A DNA stretch of 64,000 nucleotides. Origin: Cryptomeria japonica (Eukaryota > Streptophyta > Pinopsida > Cupressales > Cupressaceae). The position numbers and the translations under genes were made by a program. The notes under the pieces are model-generated. The model saw nothing but the letters and a program-made list of their open reading frames with translations, was not told where the DNA came from and ran no database searches. The DNA is taken from contig NW_026729280.1 in assembly GCF_030272615.1 (NCBI RefSeq), positions 1 to 64,000 on the forward strand, given 5' to 3'. This document shows, one piece after another, positions 55,251-64,000 of this stretch (position 1 is the first letter of the stretch; every line of letters begins with the position of its first letter).

Positions 55251-55825
55251 TAGAAGGTACCAATACCTGTGTAGCCACCTTAGAGGAAGTCTATCTTCCG
55301 CACCACTTGCCAATCAAGAGGAAAGGTATGTAAAGTTTTGATTGACTCAGGGTCTACTAAGATTTTTCATCAATAAAAATGGTAGAGAAGTTTAAATTGA
55401 GGAGGATACCCCATCCATAGCCCTATAAAGTGTCTTGGATCACAAAGGGGAAAAAAACACTTGTAGAGGAGCAGTCATGGGTGTAATTCCAGATAGCTGC
55501 ATATAAAGATAAGATTTTGTTTGATGTTATTAACATGGATGCTTGTCACCTCTTGTTTCGAAGACCATGGTAGTATGACCTCAAATAACACCATGATGGT
55601 TTTAGGAATACCTACTCAATCACCAAGAATGACAAGGTCATAGAGCTACTGCCCCTGTTTGAAAACAATGAAGAACAAAAAGAGAATGAGTCCAAAGTAA
55701 TGATGATAGAAGGAAAACCATTCCTCAAAGAGATAAATATGGAAGATGGAATATGTTTTGGTTTGCTTCCAATACCAATGTCAAAGGAGAAGCCTACTGC
55801 AGATGACAGGACATAAGGAAAGGAA
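55251..55825 (+). pseudogene. Gypsy H protease region
   Basis: VLIDSGSTKIFH with the catalytic DSG at 55344-55352 is intact, followed by stops. CHLLFRRPW (usually LLGRPW) marks the protease end near 55548-55572. A Glu-rich linker (FENNEEQKENESK) leads to the RT. Confidence 0.78.
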
Positions 55826-57240
55826 ATGGATTTCAGTCCGAAAGTGAAGGAGATCATTGGTAGATACCAAGGAATAGTTGCAGATGGAGTGCCAAGGAGT
55901 CTGCCGCCAGTGAGAGAGATTGGTCACTGTATTAACTTGATCCCAGGGGATACATTTCCTAACAAGGCTGCATACAAACTCACACCACAACAAAATGAGG
56001 AGATGGCAAGGAAAATTCAAGAGTTGCTAGACTCTGACTTGATTGGAAAGAGCCTCAGCCTATGCGCAGTCCCTATAGTTTTCGCACCCAAAAAGGTTGG
56101 AACATGGAGGCTTTGTACTGACTTAATAGCTCTCAACAAGATCACCATAAGGTATAGATTTCCAATGCCTAGGATAGAGGATTTTCTTGATTGTTTGGGG
56201 GGTACAAAATATTTCTCTAAAATTGATTTAAAGAGTGGATACCACCAGATTAGAATTAGGCCTAGTGATGAGTGGAAAGCAACCTTGAAAACAAATAAAG
56301 GGTTGTATGAGTGGAAGGTTATGCCATTTGGATTTTCTAATGCCCCAAGTACATTCATGAGACTCATGAATGAAGTTTTGAAAGAATTCATAGGGAAGGT
56401 TGTAATAGTGTATTTGGATGACATACTAATATTTAGTAGGACAAAGCAAGAGCACTTGAGGCATCTAGACATGGTTTTGAGAAAATTGAGCGAAGAGGAA
56501 TTGATGATCAATATGGAGAAGTGCTTGTTCATGCAGGAAAAACTCACCTACCCTGGATTTTTGATCTCTAAAGGTCACTTGAAGATGGATTGGGATAAGG
56601 TAAATTCAATTCTCTTTTGGCCTATTCCTAGGACTATTGGTGAGGTTAGGATTTTCCATGGATTAGCCATATTTTATAGAAAGTTCATAAGAGGTTTTAG
56701 TCAGATATGTGCTCCAATGTTGGAAACCATAAAAGGTGGTCAAAAGTGTAGGTTCTCTTGGACAAAGGAGGCAGATGAGGCATTTCAAACTCTCAAGAAA
56801 AAGGTAGCTCAACAATCGGTACTTGCCTTACTTGATTTTAATAAGGTGTTTCATATTGAATATGATGCTAGTCATGTGGCCATAGGAGCAGTCATAAGCC
56901 AAGAAGGCAGACCTATAGCATTCTTTAGTGAAAAGATCAATGAGGAAAAGAGACAATATTCTTCTTATGACCTAGGAATGTATGCATTAGTTTAGTATTT
57001 GAAAAAATGGAGGCACTCTTTGCTACCAAACGAATTTGTGGTCTATAATGACAACCAAGCCTTGAGTTTCATTAATAGTTAAGAAAATTTAAGCCATAGG
57101 CATATGAAATGGGTAGAATCCCTCCAAGCCTACACCTTCTCCATCAAACACAAGAAACGAGTAGCCAACAAAGTGGTTGATGCACTAAGTAGAAGAGTGT
57201 TAACCGTATCTGAAATCCAATTGGAAACCATTGGGATTAA
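55826..57240 (+). pseudogene. Gypsy H reverse transcriptase and RNase H, largely open
   Basis: An open frame of 389 codons from 55826 holds the full RT: GDTFPNKAAYKLTPQQNEEM, FAPKKVGTWRLCTDLIALN, YFSKIDLKSGYHQIRI, LYEWKVMPFGFSNAPSTFMR and the catalytic YLDDILIFS near 56410-56437. RNase H begins with EYDASHVAIGAVISQ and FFSEKINEEKRQYSSYDLGM, then a stop at 56993-56995 and another near 57081. HMKWVESLQAYTFSIKHKK and VVDALSRR close the domain. This is the least damaged enzyme in the window. Confidence 0.95.
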
Positions 57241-58180
57241 TGCATTGAAAGGTATGTATGCTGCAAATGAGGAATTCAAGGATATCTACAAGGTGTGTAT
57301 TAAATTTGATGAAAGGTATCATGTGGAATTTTTTGTTTTTCTTATTCAAGATACACTTCTCTTCAAAGGAGGGCAATTGTGTATACCAAGGTGGTCAATA
57401 AGGACTAATATCATCAAGGAAAAGCATAGTGGGGCTATGGTAGGTCATGTTGTCTTGGACAAGACACTTGAATTTGTAAGGAGGCACTACTTTTGGCCCA
57501 AATTGCAAGTTGATGTAATAGTTTGTAGACACATGCACCATTTTCCAAAAGGCAAAAGGAAGAAGCACCAATGTTGGTCTCTATCAACCCTTACCCATTC
57601 CCTCAATACCTTGGGAAAATGTGTCAATGGACTTTGTAATCGGTGTACCTAGAACACAAAAAGGGTTTGATAGTGTATTTATCGTAGTGGATACGTTTAG
57701 TAAAATGGCATATTTATTGCTATGTAAGTCCACTAGTGAGGCATCTTGCATAGCATATTTGTTTTTCAGAGAAGTAGCAAGGATCCATGGACTCCAATTA
57801 AATATAGTGTCTCACAGGGATGTCAAATTTGTTGGTCATTTTTGGAGAACCTATGGAGGAAACTTCACACCAATCTGTCCTTCTCATCAACCTATCATCC
57901 ACAAATGGATGGATAGACAGAAGTAGTAAATGGATCATTAGGGAATTTTTTGAGATGCCTTACAAGATAGCATGGTGAAAAGTGGGATTCAATTTTATCC
58001 CAGGCCGAGTTTTCCTATAATGACACTGTAAACAAAAGCATAGGGAAGTCACCATTTCAGATTGTGTATGGGTTACATCCAAGAGGGGTATTGGAGTTGA
58101 GAAAACTACCCCATATGGAACCCATAAGTGTAGATGCTGAGAGGTTTACTAAAGCCATAAAGGAAGTCCATGAGTAGGTC
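57241..58180 (+). pseudogene. Gypsy H integrase
   Basis: The zinc-binding HHCC region has HSGAMVGHVVLDKTLEFVRR and VIVCRHMHHF, with the last Cys replaced. The core has MDFVIGVPRTQKGFDSVFIV (first Asp) and SHRDVKFVGHFW (second Asp). After a frame change, the glutamate motif TEVVN follows a TAG near 57914. KWDSILSQAEFSYNDTVNKS, SPFQIVYGLHPRGVLEL and ERFTKAIKEVHE close the domain. Confidence 0.9.
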
Positions 58181-58183
58181 AAG

Positions 58184-58714
58184 ATGCAATTTCAAAAGTC
58201 ATCAGACAAGTACAAGGAACATGCAGATCAGAAAAGGAGAGAATTACAATTTCAGATTGGAGATTTGGTTTGGGCAAATTTGAAGAAGGAAAGGTTTCCC
58301 AAGGGAAAGAACACTAAGATGATGCAAAGGAAAGTAGGACCATGTCAAATCTTGAAGAAGTTTGGCAGAAATATCTATGAAATTCAAGTAACACTTGACT
58401 TTGGCGTATCTCCTATTTTTAATGTTTGTGATCTAACTCCTTTTAAAGGTGATTCTAATGCAAGTAACTCACAACAAGTCCTAGAAGATGCAGCAGATAT
58501 AGATCTTCCCAAACATGAGCCACCTAAAATTGAGAAAGTGTTAGACACCAAGATTGTAAAGAAGGCTAGAAGCAATGAGTAAAAATAGTACTTGGTCAAA
58601 TGGAAAGGATTACCAGACTCTGAAGCCATTTGTTTGGATGAAGATCAGATCAAGAAGAGTGACACTACATTACATGACCTCATCTCTCGTGGACTTGAGA
58701 TTCATTCACCCTAG
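58184..58714 (+). pseudogene. Gypsy H integrase C-terminus with chromodomain
   Basis: Open from 58184: DKYKEHADQKRRELQFQIGD, LVWANLKKERFP, KVGPCQILKKFGRNIYEIQV, SPIFNVCDLTPFK (the GPF/Y-type module). Then TAA and TAG precede a chromodomain-like segment, YLVKWKGLPDSEAICLDED, ending LISRGLEIHSP at a TAG (58712-58714). Chromodomains steer integration to marked chromatin. One core Trp of the usual ATW motif reads Cys. Confidence 0.87.
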
Positions 58715-58719
58715 GAGTA

Positions 58720-60250
58720 TGGTGTAGGGGAACCTCGTGACTAAGATAATGAGGGAAATAAAGGGATAAAGGTCACATTTGGGAATCTAACCTTTCAATC
58801 TATTTATTAGGATAGTTTTGTTTGGTTGATTTTTGTAATAAACCCCACTTTGTTACCCAATGACATGGATTTGGCAAGTTGATAAGCCACCATGAGCATA
58901 TGGGCCTAGGGGTATTTAGTTGATTATTTTTTAGGTGTTTATGTGTTGGAGGTGTCTTAGGAATTTTTAAGACATGTTGAAACAACTCTAGGCAGGCGGA
59001 CTTAACATGTGTCAAAGTTGCCCAAACATGACAACTTTTGGCTACAAATAGAAACTTCCTTCCAATGGTCACCTTAGTTAAAAATGTGGTTAATAACCAT
59101 TGTAAGGTATAAAATTTCATTCTCAATCATGATTGAGGGGAGATAAGATCTTTGTAAACAATTGTCATCTTTGAAGCAATAGAATTCAGAGAATTTCCTG
59201 TAATTTAGTTATTTTGCACAGTCTATCGTATTGTACAGACATTTTGGAATTAGAAGAATAGTGGGATGTGTTAGTGTGGCTAATCACTTTTCATATGCAT
59301 CAAGTCTGAAGTCCTAATTCACCAAGACAAGGGAGAAACCTGCAATTTTCTACAAGTGGTCAAGATTTGACAGTTTTGCCTAGGGTTTCATAAAGAAATG
59401 GCCTCATCTTGCTAATCCTTCATTGGTGGTCCACGGATTTGGAGGAGATGCAAGTATGGCTAGTTTATTTTAGGATTTTGAAATTATTTTTCAGGTTAGG
59501 ACTAGTTGGAGGCGAGGGTTTGATGCATTAAGATTGGTGACTCCATGTGGCCACTATGCAAGTGCAATAAAAAAGGTCTCACATTAGGTACAAGAGGTTT
59601 GATCATGGCCTAAAACTTAGAAATTTGTGGATTTACCATGTCCTAAGAGTTCCTCTTGTGCTGGTTTGATGAGATAAGGTTTGTGTCTACCCTCTCCTTT
59701 GTAAAATAGGCCTAATTAGGGCTAATAGGTCTCCTTACCAAGATAGGGTTTGGATTCTTATGTTACTAAAATGTTAGAACCCTTGGGATATGTTTTGCAA
59801 CTCTCTAAAGGGTATCCAAATCTGGAATTATTTTTCTAGGTCCTTTGGAGAAATAAGGAGTTAATTATGGAAAACCGATCTGGCAGGGCTACAAGGATTA
59901 GTAGCCCTTATTGTAGCAGTTGTCCCAAACCACTAAAGGGAACCTAATTTGGTTATTCTAATGAGTCCTCTTGACCTAAGGGACTTCAAACCAAACCATA
60001 TATAATTATTGGTGAATTGGAGAGTGGACCAACCCATTGTTGGGCTATAAGGCCCTTAAGAGTCACTAGAATCCCTTATGAATCACTCAATGAAAGTGTC
60101 CTTGTGATGAAGTTTTTAGGAAGTAAGGGATGTGGGACTTGTCAAATTAATTTTTCTTGACCCCTTAAAGTATTTTGGGATTTTTAGAGTCCTTGGTTTA
60201 TCCTTGGATTAGGGGAACCTACCATATAACTATACCAGAGCTCTGCATCA
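58720..60250 (+). repeat. 3' LTR of gypsy H
   Basis: 1,531 bp, tggtgtaggggaacctcgtg...gagctctgcatca. Uninterrupted, and used to define both parts of the 5' LTR. Confidence 0.93.
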
Positions 60251-60252
60251 AA

Positions 60253-62219
60253 GATCCCCTATCTCTCTACCTATTCATCATTGTTGTTGAAGTCTTAGAT
60301 TAAAAAAATTGATAAAATAAGAAGGGTTGGTTCTTTCAAAGGGTTCAGGGCTGCTTCTACTCTTGATCTTATCACCCACCAGCAATTTTTAGATGATACT
60401 ATAATATTTGGAGAAGTCTATGTCTATGAGGCTTAGCATTGGAAAAGAATCTTGGAAAATTATGCTCAAATCTCTGGCCAATATATTAACTATGAAAAGA
60501 TAAATCTATTCCTCATGAATGTTAACCCAACCTTCAAGCTAAAATCTACACTATCTTAGCTTGCCAAATTGCTACCCTCCCTGATTCTTACCTTGGCCTT
60601 CCCCTCATCTCTAAAGTTCCTTCCTCAGTCTTTTAGAATGGCATTCTTTAAATTTTCCACAAGAAACTGGTTGGATGGAAAGGAAATCTCCTTACTATGG
60701 TAGGAAAATTACAATTGGTTAAATCCTATTTGCAAAATTTACCTATCTATTATCTTTCCCTTTTAAAATTGCCCAAGGTTGTGGCAGAGAAGATTGAAAT
60801 ATTCCAAAAAAGATTTCTTTGGATGGGCACTGAAGAAAGGAATAGAATTTTCCTGGTTGCTTGGGAAAAAGTGTACAGTTCAGTGAAGGGGGGGGGGGGG
60901 GTGCTAGGCATAAGGAAAATTAAAACTTCAATAGATCCTTGTTAACTAAAATTGGGTGGTAGCTATCTGAAGAGAAGGATTGGACCAGTATTTTGGGAGT
61001 TAAATACCTTCTTACTTATATTTTTGATAAGTTCCTAAATTTAATGGACCTACCTTTTGGTTCCTCCATTTGGAATAATGTTGCTAAAAATAGAAAGGAC
61101 ATAAAAAAGAATGTCAAAATGATTATAGGTAATCAAAAAAGAACTACCTTTTGCAAATATTTTTGGGCCCACCTCTAGGATCTTGTTGATCTCCCACATC
61201 TTAGAAACATATATGACCTCCTTAGTAGATGTTGTGAGGTGAGAGTACATGACTACATAGTGTGGCAAGGGGAGAGAGTACGTGGAAAAATCCAAAAGAG
61301 ACTATCACTAATTGTTATGATATCCCTTTGAAGGTTAAAGATCAACTTATGATGGAGGCTAAGGAGATCTTAGATCTTTTACCTGATTTTTCTCCTTTCT
61401 CCCTTCAAATGGAGGATGAATGGATATGGAAAATCATTTCTTCAGAAACCTTCATTATCAAATTGTCTTAGCAAGATATAGAGGAAGAAACTATAGAGAA
61501 TTTCAATTGGAAAGAAATCTGGATCAAAGGCCTAGTTCCTAACATAAAATGTTTTTGGTTTGCTATGGCTCATGGGAGGATTAAATGAATATTGATAATA
61601 TTAACAAGCGAGGCTTCTCCTTTTCCAACAAATGTGAGCTTTGTTATCAGGACATGGAAATATAGATCATATTTTTCTGCATTGTAGTTATGCTAAAGAA
61701 ATATGGGATGCTATTCTGAAGGACTTGAAATTTATTGGATTCATCCTAAAAATATGAGAAAATTCATGAATTAATGGACTATGTCCCCCTACTCTCACCC
61801 TATTGCTAAGAATTTGTGGCTTCAAATTCCCCCAATTATGGCCTGGAATATCTAGAAGGAATAGAATAATAGAGTTTTCAGAGAAGAAAGGAAAAATATC
61901 AATGTTCTCTCCAATATCATAAAATAGAAGGTGAAAGAGAATGTCAATGTGGACTCCCCAGGTATGTCTAAGGTCTTACCTACATTGTTGGAGCTCCAGT
62001 TAAGACAAAAATGGGGCATTCAAAATAACTTCTTGAAGCTTAACTGGAATAACTTGTTATTGAGAAAAAGCTACTCTTGGCTCCCTCCAGATTCGGGATG
62101 GATCAAGTGTAATTTTGATGGTTTGTCTGGGGTGGGTGGTTGAATCAGAGATTAGGGGGGAAGATTGATTGAGGGATATGGTACCAATTTTGGGATTGGC
62201 ACAAATAATTGTGAGGTTT
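60253..62219 (+). pseudogene. LINE-2, right part: RT end, zf-RVT, RNase H
   Basis: The RT resumes exactly where 45814 left off: DPLSLYLFIIVVEVL, then FLDDTIIFGE-like sequence in broken frames, PDSYLGLPLISKVPSS, LVGWKGNLLTMVGKLQLVKS and FQKRFLWMGTEERN. Near 61570-61690 is a zf-RVT remnant (NKCELCYQDMEI). The end, 62080-62219, is an RNase H start (SGWIKCNFDGLSG, RLIEGYGTNFGIGTNNCE). It is cut there by LTR I. Frames shift often, and a 14-G run lies at 60888-60901. Confidence 0.88.
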
Positions 62220-62659
62220 TGCCAAGATCAAGGGCACAATGAAAAGCACATAAAAGAGACAATAGTATGACAAGAACAAACTGTATTCTCATTAATATAC
62301 AAATGATCAACTAGATTAACCAATGCAATGAATATAGGCCTTCATATATAGGCAAGGCCCAATGGATATTTGATCAAAAAATCATGACATGTGGCTCAAT
62401 GAGAAACAAGGGTAGGTAAGAAAAAGTAGAGGTAGGTAGGACAAATAATATAATATTCCACAAGAGGTGGATCACCCACCGAATGTGGAATGTAACGACA
62501 AGATAAGACCATAAAAAGTGGAATTTATCCTACAAGCTACATCCCTACATTCACACTTCCCTAAGTGTCTCATATCTAGACTACGATGAGATGCATTATC
62601 CTCAGTTAACTTAAGTAAAGTGTAATTATATCCTATAAGAATAAATAATTACACCAACA
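62220..62659 (-). repeat. 3' LTR of a further copia-like element (I)
   Basis: On the minus strand it starts TGTTGGTGTAATTATTT at 62659 right after a polypurine tract (plus ccccccttaag, 62660-62670) and ends CTTGGCA at 62220. A TATA box (CCTATATATG) lies near 62342-62351. About 440 bp. It cuts LINE-2 inside its RNase H. No partner LTR is seen. Confidence 0.7.
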
Positions 62660-63170
62660 CCCCCCTTAAGTGCAACTTAGGCGAATGAAGACTCAAGTCA
62701 ACAATGGATTTTGTATTCCTCGATGATGATGAGGAAACCCTAACTGCTTGGAATTTGAATTGTCTTTTGGATGGAAATCCAGTCTCTAAATTGGCAAGCA
62801 AAAGACATTGCTAGTTGTTGATGTTGCTGAATAGAAGAAGTGTTGTTGTGAAGTGATTGAGAAGTTACTTCTACATGTGAATGTAAATCAACCAAGTTCT
62901 CAATAAGTATATGAGAAAAGAGGGTGAGTAAAGAGAAGAACTAGTAGTGTCCATACAGGAAAAGAAGAAGTGAAAGAAGCTACAAAGAAGGCTGACACAA
63001 AACCAACAGTGTTGTATCAGTGAAGAGATGAGAACTAGGAAGAGATCTAACAGAGAAAAAGAAGAGGAAAGGTGTACTGGTAGTAAGGAAGAAGTTGAGA
63101 GCAACAGGAGACATGAGTTGTTGTAGCAGAGAAGGTATCTCACCAGTAGCGTTGATAACTCAATGATGAG
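62660..63170 (-). other. Probable 3' internal piece of element I
   Basis: About 510 bp between the polypurine tract and the next LTR. On the minus strand a 152-codon open frame (62871-63329) is rich in Leu and Ser and shows no domain; it crosses into the next LTR and is probably chance. No copia enzyme motif is visible. Confidence 0.4.
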
Positions 63171-64000
63171 TGAATAGTACCAAACCAATACTGAGAGGCG
63201 GGGGTGAATTGGTACAGACAAAAAAACAGTCCTAAACCGGTTTGACAGGAGACACTTCAAATGACTGGCAGACAGTGACACCGGTTTGAAACAAAGTGCA
63301 ACTAGTAAAGCTAAGAATGTCTGATACAAGCATTAATTGGTTACTCACTTAGCTTTTCACTCAACTCAAGACTACACTACCATTTCACCCTTATGCATAA
63401 ATAGGTAATCTATCATTAGATCATAATAACAGCTAGTTCAACATGTTTTATTGATAGGCATAAAACATAGAACCATCATATGCTTGACAGACAATAACAA
63501 AGCATCACAAGATAAAAGCATCACACATGACACACATATTTTTAACATGGAAACCCAACTAGGAAAAACCACGGTGGGGATGAATACCCACAAGCTGTTT
63601 TTGAACTCTTTAGAAGTTCGCTCTATTAGGAACCTTGTCTAGTTAGAGACATTACAAAAGGTTCTGTTAGGAATCGATCCTATTAGAGATCACCTGGTTA
63701 AGGGATGGCTACAATACTCGGTTAAGGGTTATACCCTGTTAAAGGTTACCTTGTTAGAGGATTTCAAGAACTCAATAGCTAAAGGATTCCAAACTCAGGA
63801 GCTTTGAATTACCCTATTAAAGGATTTTCAGCAAGCCAGTTAAGGCTACCCTGTTAAGGGATTTTCCAACAGTTGAGGTGATTAGAGATCAATAGGTATT
63901 ACAATGATCTAGTAATAGCACTCAATGCCAATGCAGATCCACTTAAACTCCTCTTCACCTTCTGCACTTACACTCTGTCGGTATCACTTCTCTCCTTTTG
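63171..64000 (-). repeat. LTR of another element (J), running off the window
   Basis: The start resembles the plus-strand start of the E LTR: actgagagg.ggggtgaatt here, actgagaggggtggtgaatc in E. Further on, catggaaaccca..aggaaaaaccacggtgggga matches the E module gtggaaaccctataaggggaaaaaccac. From about 63610 to 63860 a short motif (ttaagggatt and variants) recurs. No primer site precedes it, so on the minus strand it is a 3' LTR or a solo LTR. Confidence 0.6.

Larger units (their letters stand above)
45815..60250 (+). mobile_element. Ty3-gypsy element H (chromodomain type), split by E
   Basis: Long LTRs: 5' 45815-46132 plus 52814-54033 (about 1,538 bp) and 3' 58720-60250 (1,531 bp). The internal region 54034-58719 has gag, protease, RT, RNase H, integrase and a C-terminal chromodomain-like end, the order of plant chromoviruses. 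It interrupts LINE-2. The flanks gatat and gatcc only partly agree as a target duplication. The polyprotein is broken by stops and frameshifts. Confidence 0.93.

Noticed and set aside
62871-63329. Minus-strand Leu/Ser-rich frame of 152 codons that looks membrane-like
   Set aside because: It crosses from an internal element piece into another LTR, and low-complexity composition explains the open frame.
1-64000. CRISPR arrays, operons, ribosome binding sites or other bacterial features
   Set aside because: No spaced direct repeats of CRISPR type and no bacterial gene; the content is plant nuclear retrotransposons.

Overview
This window looks like an intergenic block from a large plant nuclear genome; a gymnosperm is a reasonable guess, but the sequence does not prove it. 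Almost every recognisable coding stretch belongs to a retrotransposon. There are seven LTR-retrotransposon copies with recognisable coding regions (six Ty1-copia, one chromodomain-bearing Ty3-gypsy), plus a truncated tandem duplicate of one copia copy and pieces of two or three more LTR elements. There are also two L1-type LINEs with a plant DUF4283-like ORF1 and/or a C-terminal RNase H. The only likely host gene is a decayed PPR (pentatricopeptide repeat) relic. I see no intact host gene, tRNA, rRNA, CRISPR array or bacterial feature. All coding regions carry stops or frameshifts, and many stops look like C-to-T decay (CAA, CAG or CGA to stop).

Layout. 1-1775: 5' part of minus-strand copia A (LTR, primer site, gag). 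1776-4061: short tandem repeats and a minus-strand PPR relic containing a 352-bp tandem duplication. 4062-8241: copia B, both short LTRs present. 8242-14388: AT-rich gene-free DNA with a 147-bp MITE-like foldback (8890-9036), a ~190-nt hairpin (12199-12387) and a decayed ~175-bp tandem array (13390-14388). 14389-20503: nearly complete minus-strand LINE-1 with a perfect 14-bp target duplication, inserted in that array. 20518-22588: AT-rich DNA. 22589-25522: copia C, lacking both ends, followed by an LTR-like fragment. 26127-27303: a large inverted repeat (two 573-bp arms) of an unrecognised coding-like sequence, here called K.

From 26684 a ~4.06-kb tandem duplication begins, with its breakpoint at the centre of the inverted repeat. 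Each copy holds a K arm, the first ~990 bp of the 5' LTR of copia D, and the 5' part of copia G, which is inserted in that LTR. In the second copy G is complete (32496-37866, perfect CCCTT target duplication), and D continues to its 3' LTR (42692-43665).

The right part is a nest. LINE-2 (from 43666) abuts the truncated D LTR. It is split by gypsy H (45815-60250), whose 5' LTR is itself split by minus-strand copia E (46133-52813). LINE-2 resumes at about 60253 and runs into its RNase H. It is cut there by a minus-strand LTR (62220-62659), and another minus-strand LTR (from about 63171) runs off the window end. The relative order of many events can be read: D before G before the tandem duplication, and D before LINE-2 before H before E.
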